Below, piece after piece: positions 37,307 to 50,540 of a stretch of DNA of 64,000 nt. Origin of the DNA: Lantana camara (taxonomy: Eukaryota; Streptophyta; Magnoliopsida; Lamiales; Verbenaceae); contig CM074862.1 in assembly GCA_037501455.1 (NCBI GenBank), positions 59,055,501-59,119,500 on the forward strand. The letters are read 5' to 3'. A program made the translations under genes and the position numbers. Positions within the stretch are counted from its first letter, which is position 1. Each line of letters begins with the position of its first letter. Under the pieces are notes generated by a model. It saw nothing but the letters and a program-made list of their open reading frames with translations, searched no databases and was not told where the DNA came from.

Positions 37307-39024
37307 CTAGTCATTTGAGTCGCGTTGGACATCGGGATTTGGATTACGTTGTTGCTGAAACATAGCAGCCATCTGTGTTATGGCGGATAAAATCTGATCC
37401 TGTTGTTGGCGTAGCCCAGCCTCCTGATCCTGCATTTGTTGCCGTAACGCAGCTTGTTCTTCAAGGAGTTGCTGTTGTTGTTTTCTCAATTCATCCAACT
37501 CCGACAACGGGGCTGAGCTAGTAGAGCAACCTTGAGAGTTTGTGGGTGTTTTAGTACGCGAGCCTCTACTTTTCAAGTAGGGCATCCCATACACCTCGCC
37601 CTTCTTGTTTGGCCCCCCATCAGCTTGAATAAGTAATTCAAAATCGGCAGGCAATTTAACCCTCTCGTCCTCACCAAGTAGAGCTGCTTGATGGTCTCGC
37701 TCCTCTTTCAACTTAGTGTAAAGCTCCTACAATAATATATATGTGTTGAAGTGGTCATTATAATTCTGCATAAAGCTTTTAATAAATGAATAATAGCTCA
37801 TAAATACAATAAAACTAACCCATGTTGAGCGCGAACGCTCATCGACCCACATAGCTCTACCAGCATCATTATTTTGTTCACTTGATTCAACACCTTCGGC
37901 AATATCTCCAACATTCTCATTTGAAGTTTGTTTTTTATCCACCTTTCTAATTCGAGTCATCTTGAATATCTCTTCATGGCCAACTTCTCTATCTTCGCTC
38001 TCACTCTGCAAATAATGGTCACTTAATAGGATCTTCGAACACAAAGTAAGCTAATTGTTAAATATTGTTAAGGCAATGACTTACCAATCTTTTCCGAATA
38101 GTAGCAGCTGAAATGCTTCCACCTGTATGGAGTACGCCTCCTTTAGTGGATGCCCTATTTTTCTTGTTTTTCAAAGATTTAGACGTGAACTCTGGGGACT
38201 TCCACCATCCAGACAAGTTGTCATAAACCCTCTGTAACATCCATCCTGGCTTCTGACCTTTGTATCTAATCCTATTATAATGATCAGCCAAACGCTTCGC
38301 GCCAACAAACTCAAATGCATTTCTCATATGCAGCTCATGTTCTGGATCCCAATATACATATTTCTGTAAATGATAAATCAAATAACATAAAGCATTTAAA
38401 AGTTTTAATATTTAATTTCTGGTCTAAAGAATTAAAAAAACATATGTAATGATTAATACCTTCCACTCCTCGAACCATTCATCAACAACATGAGGGGGAA
38501 TGTCTTTCCATGTCCTATATGGCTCAGTCAACTTGGATTTCAAGACATTAGTGATGTTGTTTGTCCCAGCCCAACTATCCATATACCTGTATAAATAATT
38601 ATTATGCAGATGCATAAACTCCAGAAATATTACAAGACATAATAAACTTTATGTTATATATTTACGTATTCCCAGCGGGTTGCAATTTAGCTTTCGTGGT
38701 GGATGATGGAGCAGACACGGCAAATGGCCCATTCACTTGCGATATCCTAATCTGTTCTGTAGAATTCGAACCAGTAACCGGTGGAGACTGAGATGGCGAT
38801 GGGTGCGAAGAAGACTGTGGTGCTTGTGAAGGAGAAAATGATGGTTGTGGAGCTAATGCTGAAGATGGAGAAGAAGCCAGTGGTGATGATACTAATGCCT
38901 GATCGCCTGATACAGTTGGGGGGAGTGAAGATGTGGTAGCAGCAGATGTTGATGAATTGTTGTTGATCATACTACCTCTCCAAATACTCTTGCCCCTAGT
39001 GAGGTTTCCACGAGACCGATTCAT
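37307..39024 (-). CDS. CACTA accessory transposase gene (Ptta/En/Spm type), 5 exons, intact
   Basis: Five exons join in frame by GT-AG introns: 39024-38666, 38588-38460 with its acceptor AG leaving the first exon base at 38586, 38363-38085, 38005-37820 and 37726-37307. They give 1371 nt and 456 residues. Residues about 20-110 are rich in Ser, Pro and Ala. About 120-255 hold the conserved W-rich and basic core (MDSWAG, PPHVVDEWFEEWK, WDPEHE, ADHYNRIRYKGQKPGWM). About 360-368 is the GEVYGMPY segment. About 393-440 is a Gln-rich coiled coil suited to oligomerisation. This is the second protein of plant CACTA elements, related to the Transposase_24 / Ptta family and thought to act like the DNA-binding TNP proteins on subterminal repeats. 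It lies about 760 bp downstream of TNP2 on the same strand. No break was seen. Confidence 0.85.
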
Positions 39025-39787
39025 CTACAAACAATCACAATCAAATAGCCAAAACATAAAGTGTTTCCATCACATAAACGTGTGTCAAACTATGATAATA
39101 ATTCAATTGTTAGACAAATGTAAAAATGCATGCATCTATCAATTCAACTACCAAACTCCATTAACTTTGAGAAATTACAGAGACACCCCCTTATCAAAAC
39201 GTTATATGACTCTATTTCCGGCCTTATTTCTGTATATCCTTGCTTTCGAGTCTAAAACTTAATGGGCCATTATGCGGTGGGCCCTCACTCCTCATGTTGT
39301 TTCATTTAAATTCCATTCCCTAATTATATATATTCAAAATGTATTTGTATACATATTGGCAATTAACACTACTAATATTATTCTGGCATTATACTTTGAA
39401 TCAATGTTTAAATAATAATATTACCATCAAATACACGTAATACGCATATCGCTACAGGTTGCAAAGAAGAAAATTTCTATTAACAAATTCATTATGTATA
39501 ACTAAAATTTAGATACATGCATAATTAGCTAGACCATTATGTTCTAACATTTTGATTATCTTTTCCAACCGTAAACAAAACAGCTTTGTCCTCAAAATGA
39601 TCCATCTCAAATTCAACTTCTAAATTTTAATTACCACCTTACTTTTTATTTTGGAAAAAGGAAACAAGTAAAGAAATTCTAAGCAAGAAAAACAAAAATA
39701 AGGACGGAAATAGGGACATTTTATTTTATTTTATTTGGTGTCCCAATCTCACCTACTAGCTCAAATTAGAAAACTACATTTCTTACC
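39025..39787 (-). other. Spacer between the two CACTA genes
   Basis: AT-rich DNA with no gene seen. It could hold the terminator of TNP2 and a promoter of the second gene, or an intron if the two genes share a transcript as in En/Spm. The sequence alone does not decide. Confidence 0.4.
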
Positions 39788-42700
39788 TCAAATGACATAA
39801 TCCGAATCATCATCGGATTGATCAGAGTTAAGCTCTTCCTCATCATCGCTTTGATCAGAGTAAAACTCTTCCTCACCATCCTCATTTTCAATATTATTAG
39901 TATCATTACGTTGTTCAGCTTCTACTTCCTCGAAGGTATTATTATTATGAACCAACTGACCTAGAACATCATCCGAGACTACAGTATTTACAATTATTCC
40001 TTCATCACTCTGATAAGCCATTGGCAAAGACTCTTCTATTTCTATCCTCCCTCTCGCTTTAGCTTTGATTACAACAAACCATTGTTGCTTGTCTCGAATT
40101 CGACCCGGATATTGAACAAAGTAAACTTAGCGGGCTTGTTGGGCAACTATGAAAGGATCATATATCCTATATTTACCACTTCGCCGAACTTCTATCGTCC
40201 TACATTCTGCATCTCCAATTCGAGTTCCTTGAATAGGCGTTGGGTCAAACCACACACATTTAAATAGAACCACCCTCTTGATTGGTTCTCCAGGATACTT
40301 TAATTCAATAATTTCATCCAACATTCCATAATAATCGTCTTCAATAGATTCATCATAACTACCTTTGACCCAGACCCCACAATTCATTGTCTTCTTTCCA
40401 CTACTCCAAGATTGTGTGTGGAATTTAAAACCATTAACAAAATACTTGCGGCCAGGTTTTAACTTTCAGAAGTGGCCCGCAAGATAAATGACGAATGTAT
40501 GGATTGTTAATTCCATTTTTCGGGTTACTCGCCTGTATAAAGTTGGTTTAAATATATTAACTTTTGAGAGTAATTGATTAAAAATCGATTCTCCAATAGA
40601 TTTACTTACATAATTTTTAAACCATCCTGCAAATTCTTCATCAACTCGACCGCTGCCATCTATTTTTCCAATCCTAAACTCCTCGCGAAAGAAACTACAT
40701 AGCGCACAAGTATGAAAGTTTGTTATATCTATCACTTGATTCAATTTCTTACAATAAATTAATTAAATTCTCTTACTTACTTCAAGAAAGTTTGGACCTC
40801 GTCGCAATTCAGTAAGACATGATTTGTAGCAGATTTGTACTCCTTATCATCCAAAAAGCGAGTACTACATGCACCAGAAGCACGCCCGGAATTATGGAAA
40901 ATACTCAACATTTCTGGATTTGAGTCATTAATACCACCATCATCATTCCTTACCACCCTTGTTCTCATGGAACGAACATGAGATTGAAAGTAGAAGGAGC
41001 AAAAATGGGCAGTTTCACGTCTTAAGTACGCCTCGCAAATAGAACCCTCCACTCTAGCTTTATTTTTAACCGTTTTCTTTATCTTTCCAAGGAATCTGTA
41101 CCGATTGAAAAATGATTTTGTTATAGAAGTTGATGTTTATTATATAAGATAATGAATAATTCATTTTACCTTTCGAAGGGATACATCCATCTAAATTGTA
41201 CAGGGCCTCCATTACGAGCTTCTTCGATCAAATGAATCGGCAAATGCTCCATTACATCAAAGAATGATGGGGGGGAAAACTCTCTCAAGTTTACACAAAA
41301 TAATGGGTATGTTTTTCTCCATTTGATCAAGATATGCATGCCTCAGTGTACTCGAACATAAATCCCTGAAAAATTTACTTAATTCGGCCAGTGGTTTCCA
41401 TATCTCATCAGGCAATTCTCTAAAGGCAATAGGTAATAACTGCTCCATAAAAATGTGACAGTCGTGACTCTTCATCCCATGTATCTTAGCATGTTGTGTA
41501 TCAACACACCGTGCTAAATTTGATGAATAACCGTCAGGCATGCGGAGCTGTTTTATCCACTCACATATTATTCTTTTTTGCTCCAATGTTAACGCATACT
41601 TAGCCTTTGGTTTTCCCCAACGTCCATTACCCTTAGGCACTAGCTCTAATTCAGGTCGCCGACACAAATCCTTCATATCCATTCGTGCATTCACATTATC
41701 TTTGGTTTTTCCAGAAATGTCCATCACCATGTTAAAGATGTTATCAAAGATATTCTTCTCTATATGCATCACATCTAAATTATGACGAATTAAATTGTCC
41801 TTCCAATAAGGCAATTCCCAGAATATACTTTGTTTCTTCCAATTATGTTGCACACCACTACCCGAAATTCCTAACTCGTTCGGATGTTCTGTAACTTTTG
41901 GAAAGTCACGAACCTGTTCCCAAATTTCATGTCCATTCAATTTAGGAGGTGGATTTTGGTGCTCAGTACGATTCTTCTTAAAATTGGTTTTATTCCTGCG
42001 GTAAGAATGATCTATATCCAAAAACTGTCGATGACAATCAAACCAGCTATGTTTTCGACCATTTTTCAAATAAAATGCCTGACTATCGCCCATGCAATAT
42101 GGACATGCTAGTCTACCAGCGGTGCCCCAACCTGACAACATACCATAAGCTGGAAAATCATTAATAGTCCACATCAAAGCAGCCTTCATTACAAAATTTT
42201 GATTCGTTGATGCATCGTATGTCGTCACTCCAACTTCCCATAACTCTTTCAATTCATCAATCAATGGTTGTAGATATAGATCAATGTTTTGCTTTGGATT
42301 TTTACGCCCAGGAATGATACATGTGAGAAACATATACGGCATCGTCATACACATCTCCGGAGGTAAATTTTAAGGAGTTACAATTACTGGCCAACAAGAG
42401 TATGATGCTGCTGATTGAGAATAAGGAGTAAACCCATCCGCACACAAAGCAAGCCTCACATTCCTGGCCTCATTGGCAAACTCGGGGTAACATTGATCGA
42501 AGTGCTTCCAAGCCTTTCCATCTGAAGGATGACACATGACCTCATCGGGCCGACGATTCTCAGCATGCCATCTCATGTGTGGGGCTGAGCTCATTGATGC
42601 ATACAACCTCTTTAATCTAGGTATAAGAGGTAAGTAGTGCATTGATTTAACAGGAACTTGTTTTCTTCTGCCTTTACTCCCAATGTCTTCACATGTTTCG

Positions 42701-43509
42701 TATCTAGGGGCACCACAAAACTTACACTCTGTAAGGTTTTCATCATCTTTGTAATACAACATGCAACCCTTGACACAACAGTCAATTCTTATACTAACCA
42801 ACCCAAGCTTCTTCACCAACTTTTGTGTTTCATAAAAGTTATTAGGAACATTATTGTCGGGTGGTAGTAATTCTGAAATCAACTGTATGATCTCGTCCAT
42901 AGCATCATGTGGCACATTGTAATCATTTTGGATACTCATTAATCTGGAGGAAACAGACAATGGTGAGTGTATATCACATCCAGACCACACGGGTTTGTTG
43001 AAATCCCTCAGAAGATCAAAAAACCTTTGAGTTTCTGCATTAGGCAACTCATTATAATTTTGTTGATCCCCCCCAACATCGGAACCCCTAGTTGCATCCT
43101 GATTTACATCAGTTGGCATGTTTTCTCTAGCCGCATCAATACACATGTCAACATACCTATTTAAAGGATCTACATGTTCGTCATGACTCGTACTCGCGGC
43201 TGCGTGACTAAAATTTGGTGCAGTCTCTTCTCTAGGAGCTACCTCCCTATGGTCGGTCCAATACCAATAATTTGGCTTGAAACCATTTGAAAACAAATGT
43301 CGTGTAACCGTAGCAGGTGATAAGAAGTCCCATTTCTTTAAGCATTTAATACATGGACATCGAATAACACCTTCTGTTCTAAATGGTTCTAACCCCTTGG
43401 CATATTCTATAAAAGATTCAACCCCGTCTACAAATTCTAGTCTCAGGCCGCCTCGTGTTGGATAAGTCCTATTATACATCCATCTCCTATGTAAAGGTAT
43501 GTTGTCCAT
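39788..43509 (-). pseudogene. TNP2-type CACTA transposase, broken
   Basis: About 1190 codons over three exons: 43509-41170, 41095-40781 and 40693-39788, with GT-AG introns of 74 and 87 nt. An N-terminal transposase-associated domain (MDNIPLHRRWMYNRTYP, then CPCIKC) is followed by the Transposase_21 core (around 42700-41900, with ALCADGFTPYS, LTCIIPGRKNP and CPYCMGD), the DUF4218-like region (FRELPDEIWKPLAELSKFFR) and the DUF4216-like region (GVWVKGSYDE), then an acidic tail. Lesions: an in-frame TAA at 42370-42372 inside the catalytic region, a frameshift at the 7-C run at 41274-41280, an in-frame TGA at 40466-40468 and an in-frame TAA at 40127-40129. The homopolymer shift could be a sequencing error; three separate nonsense codons are less easily explained that way. 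It is probably non-functional. Confidence 0.9.
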
Positions 43510-46500
43510 CTACATATCAAAGATTAGAAGTTACGTTATAATATTATCCATCATGGGTGATTACTTTTTTTCCTTTAAAATTTAATATTGTTATTTTCAG
43601 AACCAAATTATTAATAATGAATTACTATCTTCGGTGATTTATTTCAGTCCCAAATTATTAATATTGAATTATTTTCAGAACCAAATTATTAATATTATCC
43701 ACCATGGGTGATTTGAATTTGTACAGTCAATACAAAACAATCGGGCAAATGATCTTTAAAGTCCCACTTTGAATTCATGTAGTTCTGTCATTTAAGTTCT
43801 TATGACCTAAGTAATCAAGTTAGTTAGTAAGTAGATTAGAAATTGAAAAAGGAAATTGAGAAAATGAGTCATAAATGTGTTGCATATCCTCCCCTAGCCC
43901 CTGCACTAGAATTGATATGAGACCAATCTATCTATAGCTATTTTCCCCCCAAAACAGTAATCAAATATAACTGCTTCTCATGCACAAAGATTTCAGTATA
44001 TTGAAACTTTTGTTTCCTAAATAAACAGCAAACAAATTAAGACAAATATTCACAAATTATCCAATTATGATAAGCAGCATCATTATGATTGATAATTTAG
44101 ATGTAGAAGTAGAACATGTATCATTGTTTTATAACATAAACGATAGTTGCAAACATTAAGCTAGAAATGAGTTAATATTCTTACCTCTGTCCAAGGTAAG
44201 AAAACAGGAACTCAAGCGCATCACCAAGTAGTTTTAGCCCAAGTTCTTCACAAAGCTCCTTCCTAAAAGACAACTAAATCTCATTATGTATGAAATAGAA
44301 ACTGTAAGTGATTAGCCCCTTGCTGAGAAAAAAGAAATTTTGGTTTTTGTTACAAGAAAAGATAGTGAAATTGAAATGAGTGGAGGAAACCGGCAGTTTT
44401 GTACAATGCCTGGTAATTTTATTGTAGAAATATAGTTGCGTTGAAACTTGAAAATGGACCTCGCTGCTAGAAGAGAAGAATAGCCAGCAGATAATTAAAC
44501 TATTTGCAATCATTCTATTTATCAGCAATGAATCTTATTAAATGCATGTGGTCCATTAAAGAGGTACTGCTTCTCTTGGCTTGATATAATTAAATACTTG
44601 ATATGGTCCATTAAAAGTACCTTTTCAGCACCATATTTCAAAATTTGAACACAAATAAATATTTACAAGGGAATCGGCCTTTTGTATCTTTTTGGTTACT
44701 CAAACATAAATCTGTGAAAATTAAAATAAAACTATAACAAATAAATCAAGAAAATGTATAAGAAGTAATCAGCCCCAAAGAATCCCTTTCATTCAAATAA
44801 ATCAAGTGTCTTACTTTAAGTCAATCAAAAAACCAAACATTCATTAAAAGGTAAGAACTTACGAGTTAGTTTCTTGTATCTTTTCGATGCTTTCTCAGAA
44901 ATTACAGCAGTTCCAAATTTAGCAGCAGTTCACACTCGTAATCAAATTCAACAATATCCAACTTTTGTGCCATTTCTCGAAACATGTTGACATTCTACAA
45001 TTAAACAAAAAAAAAAAAAAAGGAATAAAATCAATTTTTGGCCCCAATTTCAGCAATCAATAACCAAAGTGTGTAACACTTATGGAGCAAATAGTCAGCA
45101 GTTGTCCTTATTGGCATAGCTATTTCACACAATTAGTATGCACTTTTCTGCGTAAAATTTACAACTACATTTGATTGGGCTTTATCAGACAACTACTGAT
45201 GCTTTAGGACAACTATATTCGTTTGGGTAGCAAGGTTTACAAGCATGTTATAGACAAATACTGGGCCGTTATGTTTTTGAGGATGAAAGCAGTTTTAGAG
45301 GCATGTTACAGAAACCTCCCTTACATCTTGTTTATTACACTAACACCCCCTAGAGCAGGTTTCTGATCATTGGATGAAAGGGTTTTAATTGCTTATAGCT
45401 TTAATGTTGATGCAAAGGGGAACTATATTCCTTCAAAATCTCAATACATGTGCAACATCAATTATAATAAACGCAACAGGAACGTATGCAAATCTGCGCA
45501 TATTTCATTAAAGTTCAGCATACGTGTACTCACGTTAGTATGATGCAGCTCCAAATCCAACCAATAACATAGATCAGTCCAACATAAGCTTCCTGCAAAA
45601 CAGTACAAGAAGAAAAGGACTACTCTTAGTCAGCTAGAATTCAGACAAACAAATTCACGCAGAAACTCTACACATGCACACATTGTAGAAACTTCGGCAT
45701 ATCTTATTGCTCGGAATGCATTTTAACGAGCTGTGAAATTCCTAGTAAAGTAGACAACCATATATTTAAAATGGAATTAGCCTCAATTCCTAGAGATTTC
45801 TGCACGAACACATATTTTAGAGTAAAGTCGGGACAAGACAGCAACTTCGCTGCAGCGACACCTTCCAAAGACAAGATTGTTTACCATATCAAACGAATCC
45901 AGAAAATTATGAAATTTCATAGGTATACTCCCAACATATATATGTACTTATTAGTAAAACCATTTTGTAAAATTCAAAGTTTTACCCCATCTGCTCTGTC
46001 CATAAATTCAGACCAGCAAAAAAGGGTAAAACAGGGGACAACAGTTTCGTTCGGAATTTTTTTTCGGGTGTCAAACGGACTCGAATGAACGCTAAATTTA
46101 ACATAGATGAACCTTAGTATGATGGGTATATGCCTCTAAAACAGTTTCAAGAAACGAGTTTGTATGAGTTCGGAATTCACATTTCAAATCACTACATACA
46201 AGGTGTCAGAATTTAAAATACGTTTCAAGTCACTACATACAAGGTTATCTGAAAGTCTGTTCTTTCATGTTTGATAAATCTTGATCCATCCAAGAATCTA
46301 GCTAGCACATGTAATGCAATTTAATGCAATTTAGAAATATATGTTTCTAGTAAACAGCCTAACAGATTAACAAATAAACAGATAAAGTCATCAATTGAAA
46401 GAATTCACTTTAGCAGTTCATGATGGTGTAAATGATGCTTGTGTAAAATCAGCACAGACAGCATAACCTGCTCAATCATTACAGTCAATAGCAAAAACAC

Positions 46501-48934
46501 AGAAAATTGATTCAGTACATAATCAAACATCCAGTAAAATCCAAGTATAATTGATAATTGGTACATTGTTATACCTCAGTACATGTCAGGAAAATAACAA
46601 TAAAAAGATACAAACAGTTCAATTATTAATATGAGTGCATATCAGTACACATATGCCAGTTCAAGCAGCAAAAATGGCAAGTAGATCATAAATGAGATAC
46701 AATCAGAACACTTCTTGCGATACAAATTACAGCATAGGTCCACCCATCAATTTATCTTTCAAACAACGTTCAATTACAGCACCCATGTCATGAAAACTAT
46801 TTAGATACAGCATATAGATTCTTTCCCAATAAAAAGTTCTCATAATATCACGTATCATCCTCACCTGTCAGTCCACCAATCGCAGCAAGCCTTGTCCCCC
46901 AGATTCTTCAAGATATTGCTACCTATTTAGTCAGAAACCACTCAAATTAGCTCAACCGGGGTTGTAATATAGTGGTAACTACGTAGCTTAAACTGTCATC
47001 AAGGTCGATTAATCACGTAATTGATGCAGCTTGTATATAAAATATTAATTAAACCTAATTACAGACATAGCTTAGTCTGTTAATCAGACCAGCAGATAAG
47101 TTCAACATATTTAGATCAGTTCAACATAATTTTACAACAAAATGTAAGTTTACCACACTCTAGGCAGGAATTGACTATCATTGTTAACAAAGCCTAAAAT
47201 CTAACAAATGACGAAAAATATTCTTCATTGTTGTATTAATTCTTTCAATCATAGGTGATACCAAATCTAATTTATAGAATAAAAACAAATTTACCACCAC
47301 TCAACTCATAAAGATTCTTGATTAGTTCATTTCCAAGGTACAGCAGTTACATAACCTTATTACATACATATCTTTCCAGCGTTTATTCATTGTGACAAGA
47401 GGATGTATTTGGTTGCCACACTATAACTATTCAAAACCAAAGGCCACACTATGCAGAGATAATCCCAGTGGGAATCAAATCTTACATCAAAGTGCTTTCT
47501 TTTCCAAAGGCTATCATTTTCGTATTTTCAACTAATGAAACACTTGCCCACTTCAATCAGATACTCAAACCATCATGAAACACCCTATCCAATGTCACAT
47601 ACGCAGAAAATATGAACCACATACAGCCATTCAAGTACATACTATCAGAAACATTATCTTAGCAAACATCTACAACAACAATAACAATGAAATCCATCAA
47701 AACACAACTGAATAACTGAATTAAAAAACAATAACATGAAAGATCTTACCTTTAAAACAGGTCACTGCTCTTCAAGATTATGTGCAGAATTTAAAACACC
47801 ACTTTGTAGGCTGAAGTAAAAAAAATGAACCATCATGAGAACTACCCAATTAAAGATTAAAGCAGTTAATAATGCAAGTATTATCAGATTAGGAAACCAA
47901 AAATGAGGCTAATACGAATGCATTTTTCATAAGCATCATCAAACACATAAATCCCAGAATTATAACAAACACTAGGGCAGACATCACCAGAAGACAAGTA
48001 TACATTTCTACAAGCTTACCTGAAGCTTTTGCACAGATTATCTTGAATATGACCTAGGCTCTTAAAGAAGTATTTCCAGAGCAGAGTTCCTAGCTTCCAT
48101 GTTCTCCAGCTTGACTGTATAATGATTGATAGGGCTCATCAGTTTAAGAAACTCAGAACAAAGAAATTTGCAATTTTTATCAAGCAAAGATAAGTTCACC
48201 GAGATTTTTTGAGCTGACATTTTGACTTAAGAACATAAATTTCCCTTCAAGTCTGATTAACTACAAAATTTTCTTTTAATATGTGCTGAGACCTAACATT
48301 AATTCAATTTCTGTAAAAATCAAACACTGACTAACATAGGATCTTCATTTCGCCTATCTTGAACACCGACAGTTAAAAACCCCATCTTCAACACTAAAAA
48401 GAAATTTTCCCCTATCAGTCATTGTATGCATCGAGATCTTTCAGTACACAATAGCCATTTTGCCATAAGAGAAAACTAACAAATTTATACTACATAAAAC
48501 CAAAAAACATTACCTCTTCTCGGTTTAGACAGCTCGTCGGCGCAAAGATCTCAGCTTACGCGCCGTCGACTTTGATTATCGCAAATTGTGGCTTTGGGGT
48601 GGCCAAAAGCGTGGGCCGGGGTCGATTTTAGAAGCGGTGGCTGAGATGTTAGAAGAGGAAAAGCTTTTCAGATATGGCAATTGAGAGGACGAACCAGGGT
48701 TGAATTAGGACCTCAATTTGGATCGGCGCGCATGGGAGGGAAAGGTCTGAAATTGAGGTTTGGAGAGGCGGGATGAAGTTAGCCAACAAATTAGGGCTTG
48801 CATGTTCCGACGAACCAGCTCGTCGGAGAGGCGTCGCCAAAGTTTAGCTGCTCATTCTCCGGCATAGGAATTCATCGCAATATCGTCAGACTTTTCACAA
48901 GCGAAAGAAATGAAGACTTCTGAATTTTTTTTAA
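43510..48934 (-). other. Probable spliced untranslated leader of the CACTA transcript
   Basis: There is no coding frame, but on the minus strand good splice signals delimit short exons: a GC-rich first exon ending at 48514 (donor GTAATG), then 48114-48020 (GTAAGC), 47810-47750 (GTAAGA), 46922-46865 (GTGAGG), 45592-45534 (GTGAGT), 44994-44863 (GTAAGT) and 44262-44185 (GTAAGA). An acceptor TAG lies immediately before the TNP2 ATG at 43509. Stops occur in all frames of the 132-nt exon and in the ATG frame of the last exon, so these would be untranslated. Exon choice is by eye. Confidence 0.4.
48520..48900 (-). promoter_or_regulatory. GC-rich segment, candidate promoter and first exon of the CACTA
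   Basis: This stretch is much richer in GC and CpG than its surroundings and lies just inside the right subterminal repeats, upstream of both minus-strand genes. En/Spm-type elements start transcription in such a GC-rich first exon near one end. No TATA box was identified with confidence. Confidence 0.4.
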
Positions 48935-49316
48935 ACAACACCAATTATTTTCAGACGAAATATTTCGTCGGTGTTTGGACGCAATTTTGAAATAATTTCA
49001 GACGAAACGGCTCGTCTCAATTTCGTCTGTAAATTCCGACCATTTTCAGACCTTTTTTCGTCCGAAAAGTAATAACGAAAATAATTAAAAATTTCAGGCG
49101 AAAGTTCGTCGCACATGTTCGTCTGAATTCTAAAAAAAAAAAAATTTATTAATAAAATTTTTATTTCGTCGGAAATTCGTCTGAAATTCACCGTAAATTT
49201 TTAATCATTGATGAAAATTAACATATTATTAATTTCGTCTGAATTTCGTCTGAAATTTTCAGGCCCAAAAAGTTCGACGGAAATGTTCGTCCGAAAATGA
49301 CTGTTTTTTTGTAGTG
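48935..49316. repeat. Right TIR and subterminal repeats of the CACTA
   Basis: Motifs of the TTTCGTCTGAAA / TTTCAGACGAA type in both orientations, ending in TTTTTGTAGTG at 49316. They mirror the left end. Confidence 0.9.
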
Positions 49317-49319
49317 CTG

Positions 49320-50160
49320 TCCCCATTCAACATATAATCAAAAGTCTTTCAAGGCCAACATATATATATATATATTCAATACAAGTCAATATCCTTAACC
49401 ATCATGGCTACAAAATCATATTATGAGTGTAATTAGTATCTCGTACAAACAACATGAACGTATACAAGCTAGACCTAAAATAGACCCACGATCGACTTTA
49501 TTTCCCGCCTAACTGTGTACCTGCACAAAAACTAAAGGATATAAAGGGGAAGGGTCAGTCTCTACAAGACTGAGTGAACGAGAGTATAAATAGATAAATA
49601 AAAGGGTAATCATGCATGCCCTAATCCCGTGTATGGTTTTAAGGGAATGATTTCAAAGAAAAGAAGCATTCAAGGGATTACGAGACTTCTAATTTTACAA
49701 TTCAGGACAGTAAGCTATCAGTGGCTCGGCGAGGGAGCAAAATCTCCAACCATACTCTCAATCATGTGTCAATAGCATGCTCTTTATTAGGTGATCAAAC
49801 AATTATTAGGTTTCAATATTTACAATACAATCAATTCAAAACAATATGCCCAATCATTTTCAACTTTCTTCCACTGGGTGATGGTCCGGTAGCTAGCCCT
49901 CACCATCCAATCAATATATGGGTACATGAATCCCAAGAACCAAGATTTCTTCCCCCGTTAACTTCCTAACAGAGTCAGAGGTGATCTCAACAATGTGGGT
50001 GGATTCAATAAGGGGTTTCATTTGGAAAACAATTGATCTTTGAAAAACAATGTAATGCCGATATAATACTTTTTTTGGCCAAAACAATCAATTTAGGTTG
50101 TACAGTTTATAACAATATCCTATCAATTTCCTCACCTTGACAAAAACCTATAAGAAGTGC
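49320..50160 (-). repeat. Truncated gypsy LTR fragment
   Basis: It resembles the middle of the LARD-type LTR in the same orientation. Counterparts include the TTTCCCGCCTAACTG segment, GGGTCAGTCTCTACAAGACTG, and GGCTCGGCGAG...ATCTCCAACCA (compare 19343-19370, 19390-19420 and 19570-19600). The LTR start is missing. The CACTA inserted at or near its left edge. Confidence 0.6.
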
Positions 50161-50540
50161 CTTGAAGCCTGAACCCTATTGAATTGGGCCGACACTAATA
50201 GGATTAATGCCCTAAAAATCTAATTATATTGTAAATATTTTGAATTAATAAAACTAAAACTATTGCAAGTTATGAGATTTTATAAATTTAATAATTAATA
50301 ACGTGTGATGGTATTTTTATGTGAAATCTGTTTCATAGGAATAGACTTTAAATACCAAAGATCACGTGTCACTAAAGTTCGTCGGTCTGATAAGAAAATG
50401 TTCTTATCGAGAATATAATGTGTTATATAAGATGATTAGTCTTTCGTCATAGGGAAATGGAGTTTCCAATTATAACATATTGATGATTTTCAACTACATT
50501 GGAAACATCGAACTGGACTGCTGAGATTGTTCATTTTATA
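50161..50540. other. AT-rich segment of uncertain origin
   Basis: It contains TAGGATTAATGCCCTAAAAA near 50200 and is AT-rich. That phrase resembles starts of some Ty1/copia LTRs, so this may be an LTR remnant. Evidence is thin and no gene is seen. Confidence 0.25.

Larger units (their letters stand above)
35759..49316 (-). mobile_element. Full-length CACTA (En/Spm) transposon, 13.6 kb
   Basis: The left end is CACTACAAAAAAACAGCC. The right end, read inward on the minus strand, is CACTACAAAAAAACAGTC. The 3-bp target duplication CTG is present at 35756-35758 and 49317-49319. Subterminal regions carry many TTTCCGACGAA / TTTCAGACGAA motifs in both orientations. Inside are a TNP2-type transposase gene and a second Ptta/En/Spm-type gene, both on the minus strand, so transcription runs from right to left. 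The element is structurally complete, but its TNP2 frame is broken, so it would depend on another copy for transposase. Confidence 0.96.

Noticed and set aside
42370..42372. Natural end of a short transposase
   Set aside because: The downstream sequence continues the Transposase_21 domain in the same frame, so this is a nonsense codon.
43510..48934. Captured host gene inside the CACTA
   Set aside because: Predicted exons contain stops in all frames or do not join in one frame; an untranslated leader explains them better.
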